From: Piromyces finnis | Taxonomy: Eukaryota; Neocallimastigomycota; Neocallimastigomycetes; Neocallimastigales; Neocallimastigaceae | Direction: 5' to 3' | DNA length: 64,000 nucleotides | NCBI GenBank assembly: GCA_002104945.1 | Contig: MCFH01000066.1 | Location: forward strand, 62,001-126,000 | In this document: positions 25,202-37,810 of the stretch, piece by piece | Layout: every line of letters starts with the position of its first letter | How positions within the stretch are numbered: the first letter of the stretch is position 1 | The notes under the pieces: model-generated | Seen by the model: only the letters and a program-made list of their open reading frames with translations | Databases searched by the model: none | Told to the model about the DNA's origin: nothing | Made by a program: the position numbers and the translations under genes

Positions 25202-25351
25202 AAACATAGTTCTTTTATTTCGTGCTTTATTATAATATAGTATTATGAATTGAAGCTTGTATCAATTTTAAGAGTAGGCATAATAATAACTAAATTTTAA
25301 TATATATTTTATATTTTATATCTTTGGTAATAGTATTTAATCAAGAAAACG

Positions 25352-25483
25352 AAAATAAATATTATTAAAAATTGAATAAATTTATTTATTCTTTTATTGA
25401 AGAATAAAATATTGATTAGAAGAAATATCAATGTTTATTTAATTTTAATAACATTTATAATACTAAAAATAATTAAATAGAAA
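25352..25483 (+). promoter_or_regulatory. Proximal promoter/5' leader of gene 2 conserved with gene 3
   Basis: Blocks AAATATTATTAAAAATTGAA, an ATTCTTTT...AAGAATAA inverted pair, TCAATGTTTATTTAATTTTA and AAATAGAAAATG occur in the same order before gene 3 (37657-37813). Gene 4 keeps only a weak version just before its ATG. Conservation in otherwise unalignable A/T DNA suggests core promoter or leader function. Confidence 0.5.
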
Positions 25484-28400
25484 ATGTTAATATTTAATAA
25501 ACTAAAAAGGTATGTAAAAATATTAAAAAAATTGATTTTAATTATTTAAATATTATCAACTAATAAACATTTAAAAACACTTTTAATAATAGGAAACCTT
25601 TAAAATGGTTAATTTCAATTCTTGTTGTAAACAGTGTTAAAGTATTAGCAACTAATGAAACAAGTAATTAAATTTTGATATTTAGTTTCATTTAAAATTT
25701 ATATATTTAAATATTTTATAACAATTATACTTTATATAACATTAGAATTAAAAAGTTGTGCTTCTGGAGTAGAAGCAAGTAATGACGAAATATGTAATGG
25801 AGCGACTGAAAACGCTAAGGAATACTGTATAAATAGTAGTAATCAAATTTATTATTCATATGGTGAATCAGAAACAAATTCATATTGTAAGATATCGGAT
25901 AAAACAATATTAGTAGAAGCAACTGATGGTGAAACAGCTGTAGAAATTGAAAATGGCAGTTCTGGTCTACTCTATGTATGTGGAAATGATGCATGTACAC
26001 AAGTAAAATCAGAATCATACTATTATACAAGTGGGAGTGATACAAAATTATTATTTACATGTACCTCATCAGTATGTACAGCAGAAACAATTTCTAGCAT
26101 TACAGGATATTATTTAGATGGTTCAACAGCAACTACTGACGGAAGCGCATACACTGGTTTAATTAAATGTACTGGCAGTACATGTGAAACTGTAGCAAGT
26201 GCTTCAATAACAAGTGGATATTATCCTCAAGGTCCACAAACATCCGAAAGCAAATACAAAAATTTAATTAAATGTGAAAAAGGACAATCAACTTCATGTA
26301 AAGTAGATTCACCAACAAAAGAAGGTATTTATCTTGGTGGAGAAGATGCTACAGAAAGTGGATCCAAAAAATTATTAAAGGGTGTAGAAACAACACCAGC
26401 TAAAAGAGCAGATACAATTACTTTTGAAGAAGTTAATCCTGCTGCCGGTGATGTTTTCCTTGATGGTTCAACATTAAATGATGATGGTACAGAAGCAACT
26501 CAAATTATTAATTGTAGTGGTAGTACGGTAGCATGTAAGGCTGAAGCTGGTGTTGTTGGTGTAGGATATCTTGATTCAGGAAGTGTAACTGAATCAGTTC
26601 CAGCTCCAGATTCAACAAGAAAAAGAGAAAAAACAAAGGTTTATACAAAAGTAATTTCATGTTCCGCTACTAATAAATGTTCATTAATAGATAAAGGAAA
26701 TGTAAAAAGTGGTGATGGTGAAGCTGGATACACAGCCTTTATTAATGGTGGATCTGATAATGCTACTAATAAACTTATTATTTGTTCCTCTGACGAATGT
26801 AAAAAGGATGCTGCATCTTCTCCACCTCAAGGTCATGCCTATCTTGAAGGAAGTAGCTATAGTGCAACAAATAGTTTTTCTAAAATTATCACATGTCCAA
26901 ATGGTACATGTGCTGTTTTAGCAGATATTCCAACTTACGGAACAGCTGAAGTATATATTGATGCTGGAAGTGTTGCTGATTCTAAATATGCCAATATTAT
27001 AAAACCTGTAGTTTCAGATACTACTGCTACATTTACAGTTAAAGCAGGTAATGCCACAAATACTATGTATGCCTATATTGATGCTACTGATAAGAAAAAT
27101 ATTATTAAATGTGATTCTACAAGCGGGTGTAAATCAGATGTTAATGGAGCATCCAGTGATAAAAAGGCATTTTATATTAATGGATTAGAACCAAAGGAAA
27201 TTATTGTATGTGAAACAGCAGACGGAGAATGTAGAAGTATTACTGGTAGTGAAGAAACTGGTAAAACAAAATATTATGCTGATATTATATCAGAAAGTAA
27301 TATAATTAAATGTGATAGTTCAACTTGTATTTCAGCAGAACATGAAGCACAAGAAGGTAGTAAAAATTACTATATTGATGGATATGAAAGTAAATACGTA
27401 TTGGAATGTGAAAGCGGTAAACAATGCGTATCTAAACCCAATCTTGCAACAGAAAACCAGCCTTCATATTATATTGATGCTGCTGCTAGTGATTCAAAAT
27501 CAATTATTACATGTACTACTACGGAATGTAAGTCTGGAGAAGGTGTCAAAACCGAAGGAACAGCTTATAAAGATGTAACTGATACTAAAAATGTTATTTT
27601 ATATGATTTAGATAAAAATCAATTTGCAGCAACTGCTGGAGTAGTAGTAGGAACATCTGACACCTACATTGATGCAGCTGACTTGTCAAAAATTATTTAT
27701 TGTACATCTACTAGTTGTAACTATTTCAAATCCAATCCAGTAGCATTCAATTCAGAATATTATCCACGTTTATTAGATGGTAAAAATGAAATTATTGAAT
27801 GTGATTATGATAATTCATCTAAAAATGTTACTTGTAAATTAGATAAAGAAACTGCCGTTAAGCCAAATTCTGTTTATATCAATGGGCTCTTTGGCAAAGA
27901 AAATGGCGATACTAAAAATCCATTAATTATTTGTGATGACGAAAAGTGTACACCATCTAAAGCTAAGATTACCGGAACTAGTAAGAGTTACTACATCAAT
28001 TCAGATATTCAAAGTGTCAATAAAACTTTAAATAACGATATTATTGAATGTACCGAAGAAAGTGAAGAATGTACCTTGATGAACGGTGCCAATACCAATG
28101 TTTACTTGAATGCCAATTTCAATGCTGACAGTAATGAAAATCAATTAATTATTTGTAGAACCAACGGTGGATGTTCAGAACAAAAAGCCAATTCCACTAT
28201 CACTGACTTACATTACTTTGTAAATGCTGGTAGTACAATTAAAACAGCATTAAATGAAACTTTAATTGAATGTAATAATAGTACCTGTGAAATCTTAACT
28301 ACCGTTGAAGACAGTAATATATTCATTGATCAATTCGATACCTCCCACATCATTCAATGTTACGAAGATCAAGGTTGTAAATCCACTCCTAGTCGTGCTA

Positions 28401-31400
28401 CCGATAAAAAGAATGAAATTTTCTTAAATTCCAGTGATCTTGTCAATGCCAAAGATCCATTAGTTAAAGATTTAATTAAATGTATCAATACTGAAGGTGT
28501 CATTACCTGTTCTGCCATGGACGGTGCTGCCGATGAAGTTTACATCAACGCTCATAACACCACTGAAATTATTTATTGTACTGCCGAAGAGGGTTGTAAA
28601 AGTAAGGTTAGCGGTGCCACTGCCAATCAACCAGAATATTATGTTAATGCTGATCCAACAGATGCTGATGCCTTAAATGGTGATTTAATTAAGTGTAAAA
28701 TGAGTGATTCAAAGATTACATGTGAAGTTACCTATGGTAATGATGGAGATGTCTTCCTTAATGCAAACTATGAAAATGATGTTGCCAAAAAGCCATTAAT
28801 TATGTGTTCTGCCGAAAGTGGATGTATTACCGATGCTAGTAAGACTACCGATAAATTACTTCCAGCTTACTATGTTAATGCTGGTAGTGTTCTTTCCTCC
28901 AAGTTAAATGACACTCTTATTGAATGTACCTATGAAACTAATGCTGAATGTAGTATTAAAGTTGCTCTTCAAAATGAAGTTTACGTCAATTCTGCCAACA
29001 ACACCGTCACCAATCCATTAATTAAATGTAATGCTAATGGTTGTAAGGTTAGTATTAGTTCAGCCACTGAAAAGAGTAAAGAATATTATATTAATGCAGG
29101 TGATGGTAATGAAAAGCCACTTGAAGCTGATATCATTGAATGTGTCAGTGGTGAAGAAGGTATTGAATGTTCCGTATTAGAAAAAGCCAATGAAGGTGTC
29201 TATGTCAATTCCAATTACTCTGAAAATGGAGATGCCAAGCAATTAATTCAATGTCGTAGTGATACAGGATGTGCTGGAATCAAGACCTCACCATCTAATT
29301 CTGAATACTTTGTTAATGCTGAAGCTACCGATCTCAACAATGCCATTATTTTCTGTGCCAACAAAAAGTGTGAAAAACAAACACCAACTGGTGTTCCAAC
29401 TTACTATGTTGGTAGTAATGGTGATAGTCAAGAGGATCAAGTCAATGGTTTAATTGAATGTACAGAATCTGAACCAGCCGATGACGACACCTCACCCAGA
29501 AGAAAGAGAGCCACCGAAAAGAAATGTAAATTAAAGCCAGCTTTCACCTCCAATGGATACTACTTAAACAGTGGTTACAACAAGGCAGTTAATCAAACCA
29601 TTCTTTGTGATTCTTCCGAAGGATGTGCCACTGAAAAGGTCATTCTCGGTTACTATGTCAATGCAGGTGATGCCACCAAACCAGTCATTAAATGTGAAAA
29701 GGAAGGTACAGAATGTGTTGAAGAAGAAAGCAAGGAATGTCCAAGTTCTTCTGATATTATTCCAGGTAATTACTGTTACAGTGAAGGATCCTTAAAATTC
29801 TATCCATCCAGCAACTCCACAGCTATTTCTGCTTCTAAATCAGATGACATTTACACTTTTGCTACCATTCCAGCCAACGGCTTCCCAGGTATTAAATCCG
29901 AAACTGGCGCCTTATTCAAGATTTCTCGTTACTACATCAATCGTTTCTACCAAAGTGGCGTTGTTATGATTGATAAGAATGGTAAATTAGTTGATAATTT
30001 ATCAGCAGCTGATCAATCCGACATTAGTGTCTATGACTGTAATGATTCCACCAAGATGTGTACAGAACGTTCAGGATGTACTAGTAACACCTACATGTTT
30101 GATAGCGAAAACAAAAAGGCCGTTTTCTGTAATAACAATAAATTAGAATATGCCGAATTCACTGGATATGTTGTTGATGGTAATCGTGCCGTTGGTACGA
30201 ATCATCCATACATTATTCATTGTGAAAACAATGGTAGTAAATGTGAAAGTATCAAACCAAAGGTTTCCTCTTACTACGAAAACAATGGTTATGATTCCAG
30301 TGTCAATGGATTAATTGAATGCAGTGGTAATAACTGTATTACTGTTGGTGCCACTGTTGGATACTATGTTGGACATGAAGGTAAGGGTATTATTCAATGT
30401 ACCTCTTCCACTTCATGTGTCTATGCCGATTCCAAGTCCAAGGTGAAGTATGTCAATGCAGGATCTAACAAATCCTCCAACGCCATCATTTCATGTACCA
30501 AGGATTCATGTGTCTCAACCAAGGCCAACACTGGTTACTATTTAACCTACACTAGTACTCTTTTAATTCAATGTACTAATCCATCCAACTGTGTTGAATT
30601 CACACCATCTGTCAATTACTACGACAATGCTGATTCTTCCGAAAGTAGCAATACCATCATCAATTGTGTTCAAAACAGTCAAGTCATTACCTGTTCCACT
30701 GAAGCTACCAACAGTGGTTTCTACATTTCAAGTACACCAAATGTTTTAATTCGTTGTAAATCCGGCAACAAGTGTAAGACTGTAACTGTAAAGAATGGTA
30801 TTTTCCGTGGAGCCATCAAGAGTAATACTTCAGGTTCAAAGCGTTCTGATGATGAAAAAGAAAGCCAAGTTGAAAGTTCAATTGAAAGCGACATTGAAGT
30901 TGAAGGTAATGATGATGGAAAGAGTGTTGTTATTCCAAGAGGATCCGATGATTCCTACGATATCATTCGTTGTATTCAAGAAAAGTGTTCCGCTCTTTCG
31001 CCAAGCGAAGTTTCTGCCATTCCAATTTGTGAATTCAACAACAACAAGTGTTACATCACCAATGAATATGCCATGACCAAGTCAGCCACCACTTCCATTT
31101 CAGCTGGTAGTATTTGTACCAACAATGATCGTTCCGTTTTCTACTTTGCTACCGATACTGTTGTTGTTAAGCCAAATGTTATTTCAGGTAGTACCACCAC
31201 TTACATCTACACCACCACCAATTCCAACTGTTTAGAAGTCAATGATTCGTACAGTGACATGTACTTTACGGTTGGTTCGAACATCTACCTTTTAGATCAA
31301 GGTAGTGTTTTACAATTCTATGAACAAGGATACTATTTCATCAACACAGCCAAGAATGCCATTGTTGGTGGTAGTGATATTGACAATTACAATGACAAGA

Positions 31401-32746
31401 ATGTCAAGCTCTACAGATGTAATGGTAGTAGTTGTAGCATTTTAGATAAGCCAGATTCCTTAACTTTCTATGCCGATGTCAACAAACGTATTCTTAGATA
31501 CAATGTCAACAGTGGTTCTTACTCTTTCGCCTATGAAAAGGACATCATTTGTATTTTCGCCAATAACAAGTGTACACCTAATGCCGATTTAAAGAATCAA
31601 GAATTCTGTATTACATACAAGGGAGAATTAGCTCTTGCCAAGGCAGATATCAAGAACCGTGAAACCGGAGAATGTTACAAGGCCAGTAGTCTTAGTTCCA
31701 CCATCTATGGTTATTCTCAATCCTTATATTCCATGAATTTATATTCAGCTGAAATGATTGATGAAACCGGTTATTACATTGTTAGTCTTTCCACCAACAC
31801 CACCGTCGTCAGTAAGAACTACAAGACCAAGAATAACAAGCTTGTCATCTATGGTTGTCAACTCTCTTCCTGTAAGGAAATTGAACCAGAAGAAGATACC
31901 TATTACTATGATTCAAGTGCCAAGACCATTCTTCGTTACAAGGATGGTGCCTGGAAGACACCAGAAACATCTGGTTATGCCTACATCTCGATTGATCCAG
32001 TCAACACCTACATCTACAGATTCACCAAGATCAATGATGAAGTCAAGATCAATGGTATTGCCAACTACGGCTACTACTACACGGTTGATGGAGAAATGTA
32101 CAACTGTAATCAAGATGAAGGAGGTGCCTGTACTCCAATCAACAACACCGGCTACTACTTTACCAATGCTGGTGAGGTTTACTACTGTGTCCATGATTCC
32201 GAAAACTTGGAACCAACCGAATGTACCAAGCAAGCCTGTATTAGTGGACAATACTATTACATTGATGAAGCCTACTACAGATGTGAAAGTAGTTCCAGTC
32301 TTGTTCCAGTGATGTCTCGTTACTGTTCGTACAATGAAAATGTCATTATCAACTTCCCATTAGCCTTGACCGAAGAATACCCAGACAAGATTAAGCAAGC
32401 AGTTGAAGGTATTGAAAAGAACAACAATTCCACAGCCATTATTAGACGTAGTGGTAAGAATTATTTAGAATCTGTTTCCGGTATTTTCACCAACTGTACC
32501 TACAATGTTGAAGAAACCAAGTCCACATTTGATTTAGTTTGTGTCAACAACTTTGTCAAGGTGGATGAAGAAACGGATGATGTCAAGATTTGTTCTATTG
32601 AAAAGCTCGGTTATGTTGAATGTACCGAAGAAGAAGAAAATCCCGAAAAATGTAATGTTAGTTTTGGTATTTCCAGAGCTTCCATTTCCATTTTTGGTAT
32701 AGTAGTATCTACTTTACTTGTTGTATTATTCAATGAACGTAATTAA
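25484..32746 (+). CDS. Scaffoldin-like repeat protein, gene 2 (2365 aa, three exons)
   Basis: Probable cellulosome scaffoldin: a large secreted protein thought to bind dockerin-bearing hydrolases. Exons are 25484-25509, 25593-25663 and 25746-32746; both introns are GT..AG, phases fit and the total is 7098 nt. Residues 1-32 form a signal peptide (core WLISILVVNSVKVLA). A Cys-containing cap follows, then dozens of degenerate units of about 30-45 aa with YY(I/V)(N/D) near the start and (L/I)IxCxxxxC near the end. Basic sites occur at AKRAD (about 26400) and TRKREK, and RRKR at residues 1284-1287. The remaining 1078 residues are almost identical in all copies. They contain an acidic linker after GSKRSDDEKES, a non-repeat Cys domain and the tail SISIFGIVVSTLLVVLF-NERN, which could be a membrane or GPI-type anchor. 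The scaffoldin identification is by recognition of the repeat; the exon model is inferred from sequence. Confidence 0.75.
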
Positions 32747-33225
32747 ATTATGTTGTAATATCAGTAAACAATGTACAATATACAAATGCAATATTTGAAA
32801 TCAAAATATTTATTTTAAGAAAAATTTAAATCACTCAATTCATTCAACCATCAATATATCAATAATTCATTATTTATTTAATGGCAAAAATTTTCATTCA
32901 AAAGAAGACCTGATATTTAGTATATTTTTCATAAAATGGAAAATTAAAATATTAAATATTAATTTTTTTCCTGTTTTTTATTTTCTATCCATAGAAAATA
33001 TTCTCAATCCTTCAATAATAATATAATAATTATATTAAAAAAAAAAAAAGAAAATCACTATGAACTATTTTATTTATAATCATGGTAAATTTGTTGAAGA
33101 GAAATAGCATTTTTCTTCACCTTCCACCCTTCATTTTAAAATACAAATTAAAATTAAATTTTATTTCATTTTAAAATCAAACACTATCGTATATTTTTTT
33201 TCAAAAAAAAAAAAAGTTCAATTTT

Positions 33226-33243
33226 TATAAATTATAATTTATA
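33226..33243. repeat. 18-bp perfect A/T palindrome downstream of gene 2
   Basis: TATAAATTATAATTTATA, 479 bp after the gene 2 stop. It is the same core as the 22-bp palindromes after genes 1 and 3; here the outer right arm has mutated (G after the core). Confidence 0.7.
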
Positions 33244-36200
33244 GAAAAAGTGCAATTAATCATAGAAAATATTATATATATATTATCTTAAATTTTATAA
33301 AGTGATAGAATAATAATTATTATTATAATTATTTTTCTATATTTAACCATTATATTATAAAAAGAACATCATTATTTTATCAGCATAATTATATCTAAAT
33401 TTTAAAAAGTTTTTTTTATTCAACATTCTTTCTATTATATTTATTAAAATAAATATATATAAAATTTCATATTTATCATCCATTCATCAATTATATAATA
33501 TATTTAAAATATATTCATTTTTTTTTATCAGTCAGTCATTCCTTCATTCCTTCATTTATTGTTAATAATAATTATTTTATTTATTAACTTTTATCATTCA
33601 TAAATAGCAAATGCGACAATTGTAATTGTATCCATTAATATTTATTTATTTATTTAAAAAATCATCATCATCATAATAAAAATAAAAATAAAAATAAATC
33701 TATCTAATAATTTATTATAAAAATTTTAATTTTTTTAATTTCATTTAAAAAAAAAAATAGTAAAAATTGTGGCAAAGGTGGCAATATCCGTATGACATTC
33801 CAAAGAATAAAGAATGAAAAAAATTTTTGAAGCTTTTTAAAAATACCAAAAAAAATTTTAAAAAATCTCAATTTTTAAATGAAAATTGAATTATTTCAAA
33901 ATTTACACCACCACCACAACCGCCACCTTTTTTTTTTTTTTGTTTTCAAATAAAAAAAAATAAAATTTTTTCTTTTAAAATTTAAAAAAGAGCCAAAATC
34001 AAATTTGAAAAATTGAAGCGATTCCTTTTTACCTTTTCCTTCATCATCTCTAGACTGAAAAATTTTTTGAAAATTTTTTGAAAATTTTTTTGGTATTCGT
34101 CAAAAGGAAAAAATTCAAATCCCCACAAAAATGAAATTGTTTCATTTTCAAAAAACAAAAAAAAATTCAAAAAAAAATTTTTATAAAATTAAATTGAAAA
34201 GAAAAAAATTTTTTTTTAAAAAAATCAAAGCAGCATTAAAGGTTGCTTTCCATTTTTCATCCTAAAAAAATTTGAAATTTTTAAAAAAAAAATGAAATCG
34301 ACGCCATTCAAAATTTAAAAAATTTTTTTTTTGGGGGGAAGGTAAAATTGGCTTAGAATAAAAAAATGTACCCCAAAAATAATATTTATTTATTTATTCA
34401 TTTACTTTATTAGTAATTTATTTATTCATCCATTTAATTAATTTGGCTTATAAATTTAAACTTTTTATTAAAGAATATATTATTAATATATTATACATAA
34501 TAGAATCAATATAATTTTAATAAAATATAATAAATAATTAATATTTGGATTCATACAATAAAAATCAATCGATTCTAAAGTTAATTTTAATAATAATTAA
34601 AGTTTATTATCAATGAAATCATGATTTTTAAATAATATGACACATTTTAATTGAATCACGTTTATCCATTAAATTTAATTTAATCTATGTTATTACACAT
34701 AAATATAGGTTACTTTTATGTGGTCATTTGAGTTTATTCTATTCGGTGGGTGGTGAAAATACTTTATAGCCAACTTTTACTAATAATTTCACTTTTCTAA
34801 ACATTCTATTTCCTTATTAATTATAAAAAAGCTTCTTCTAATGAATTATTAAACATGACTATTTTTATAGTATAAAATACCTATAATTAATTGAATATCA
34901 ATATATAATGGAATATATTCATACTATATATCAGTTGTTATATCATTAAAGTATTGGGTATAACTTTCCATATAGGAAATTGAATACGTTTAACTAGAAC
35001 TAAAAAGTCACATGTCAAATCATTAGAATTTGTATATATTATGTATACATTATGTATTACAATTTAAAATTTATTTTTATTCTACCAAAAAAAATTCATG
35101 CAAAAAAAAAGAATTTCTAAAATTCAAAATTTTTTGGTTCAATTTTAATTAAAATATTTAAATTGATTCAATATATTAACAATATATTCAAATATTATTG
35201 GGACTTTTATTTTTTATTGGTACAAACGACAAACGGATGGAAATACTATTGATCCTGGCTGGCTATTTGTTGTAAAAAAGATAAAAGCAAAAAAATCAAA
35301 ACTTTTCTATATCTATTGAAAATAAAAATGGAAAAAAATTAGTTGTTTATCCAAGAAGAAAGAAAGGTTTGTTTTTTTCAATGATAAAATAATAAGAAAT
35401 ATAGAGTCGAAAAAATAGGTTTGTTTTTTAAAAAAATGTATTATATATTGTCATATTGTCATACGTATTAATTAAATCTTTTTTTTTTTTAAATATGAAA
35501 ATAATATGACTTTTTATTGAATGACTTGAAAATTTATATTGAAAAATCAAAATATATAGTGTAAAATTAAAACAACAGTATGACTTTTCCAACACATGTT
35601 TAAACGAAATATTACATTTATTAGATAATAATGCCATAAAAAAGAGAAAACTTTAATTTGATCAAAAAAATAAAATACTTGTATTTATGATAGCAATAAA
35701 AACGAAAATAGAAATAAATTTATGTAACATTGATAGTCATAACCAGATCAAAAAGAAAAAAAAAAGATTAGTGACTATTTAATTAGAAATGGTTGAAGTA
35801 GAGGATAATAGTAAAAGTATAAAGTTTTATTTTGATCATCATATAAAATTAGCATATCATTTTCTTCTATTACCACTGATATAATATATTTTAATAATTT
35901 TTTAAAAATAAAATAGGTTCGGAATAATCTATCTTTTTTTTTTTTTTTTGTAAAATAAAAATCATCCAGTGAAGTAAATATTAAAATGGTTGCATAAAAA
36001 ACCTGTAATAAGGTAATGTGAATCTATTTCTGCAAAGGTAAAAAGAAAAGTAATTGCGTATAGAGAAATAGGTAAAAAAAATGTTTATAAAAATGATAGG
36101 TATAAATCATAATATATTTAAAAATATTAATTATACAATTTAATTTTTTTATATTTACCATTAAAACTTTATTGTCTATATTAGTGCCTGCTTATTAATT

Positions 36201-37242
36201 GAAATAAAAGTGGTATCTTTATAAAAATCATGAAATATCAAAAAAAGGTGTTATTACCTTTTTCATTATGAATATTAAACCAAGAGCCTATACAAAAAAT
36301 AATATGCAATACTTTTAGGTAATTTTCCTTTTTTCAGCATTCGAATATAATGAAAAGAATGAATGTTTGAAGAAATTAAATAACCTTTAATAGCAATCGT
36401 TAATAATATCAAAAAAAATTGAATAAACAAATCATTCTGTTAATTTTCATTATATAAGTAAAAAAATAAAAAGGGTAATAATTTATCAATAACTTTTGAT
36501 AATACATTATTTATTGATTAAAAATTTGTTTTAAATAACGGTAACAATCGTTAGAGGGATGAATAAATATAAAATTTAAACATTTAAATAATATACATTT
36601 AGTACCTTTTCAAAAAAAACTACTAATCAACATATTAAAAAAAGAGAGTATTATAACTCTGTGTAATTATAATTTTTTTATGAGAGTTAAAATTTAGTAA
36701 AATTTTATAATTATTGATATTTCTATAAAAAAAAATTCATATCAATGTTATGAATATATTAACTATCGAAAATGAAACAATGTTGCTGTTTTTTTTTTTT
36801 AAAAAAAAAAATAATAATAATTATAAATAGTTTTTTTTTAAATTTAAAATAATTTAATTTGAATAATGAAAAATCAATGAAAAAAATAAATTTCAAAAAA
36901 AAAAAAACACTAAAATATTATTTTTATTATTATAATTTCAAGTTTATTTCTATTAACAAAAAAAAAACATTTTATATGAATAAAAATACTTTTTTTTTTT
37001 TTTTTAATAATTTCAATTCAATTTTAAAATTCAATTTTTGGTAATGGTAAAAAATGAATTAAGAAAAATATTTTTTTACTTATTTTTTAGTTTCTACTTT
37101 AATTTTATTATTCCGATTGTAAATAATAAAAAAATAATCAACTGAAAACTTTGTATTTTGTCCTTTCTATAAATTTCTAACTTGATCTCAACCAAAAACA
37201 AAAAATAAAAAAAAATTTTTCAAAAAAAAAAAAAAAAAAATA

Positions 37243-37282
37243 AAAATTTAAAGGGTTAAAAATTAATAATTAATTTTTAATT
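37243..37282 (+). promoter_or_regulatory. Half of the conserved upstream element, gene 3
   Basis: AATTTAAAGGGTTAAAAATT followed by AATAATTAATTTTTAATTTC. This matches the left half of the elements before genes 1 and 2, but the closing CCCTTTAAACTTAAAAG half is missing. The distance to the gene 3 ATG is about 530 bp. Confidence 0.45.
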
Positions 37283-37810
37283 TCTTTTTTTTTTTTTTCA
37301 TTTTGTTGGTAAGTTTTTTTTTTTTTTTTTTTTTAATAATTCTGGTTATATTTTATTATTTTTTATAATAAAAGTAAAAATTAAAGTTTTAGAAAAAAAA
37401 TGGTTTAAAACTTTTTTTAAAAATTAGTTGTAAATATCAATGTAAAAAAAAATAAATAAAAAGATGATAGATAATAATAAATATTATTACTACAAATGTA
37501 GTAATAAAATTGAAAAGACTTGTTTGAATATTTGATGCTTTTATCTTTCAAAAAAAAAATAAAATTATATGATTTAATAATTATACTAAAACTATTTAAT
37601 TTTTTTTTCCTTTTAGATTTCTAAAGAATATTAAATTCTAAAGAAATAATAAAAAAAAATAAATATTATTAAAAATTGAATAAATTCCATTATTCTTTTC
37701 TATTTTTAGAAAAAGAATAACTATAATACCTAGAGGAGGGAAAAAAATAATACTCAATGTTTATTTAATTTTAATAATATTTATATATTCCTATAAAATA
37801 AATATAGAAA

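Larger units (their letters stand above)
20910..25483. other. Intergenic region between scaffoldin genes 1 and 2
   Basis: 4.6 kb of very A/T-rich DNA with many homopolymer runs. The first 90 bp after the gene 1 stop match the 3' flanks of genes 2 and 3. Further on there is a 22-bp palindrome (21289), a T14-G13 junction (22794-22820), poly-T and poly-A tracts, and near the 3' end the conserved element (25134) and proximal promoter of gene 2. Short open frames here are A/T-derived and carry no recognisable domain. No gene is seen. Confidence 0.7.
32747..37810. other. Intergenic region between scaffoldin genes 2 and 3
   Basis: 5 kb of A/T-rich DNA. It starts with a 3' flank homologous to that of genes 1 and 3. 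There is a palindrome at 33226, a homopolymer-rich patch with GGTGGC (about 33770) and GCCACC (about 33922) in opposite orientation, and a T-run followed by GGGGGG near 34330. It ends with the left half of the conserved element (37243) and the proximal promoter (37657). No convincing gene is present; the short frames are low-complexity. Confidence 0.7.
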
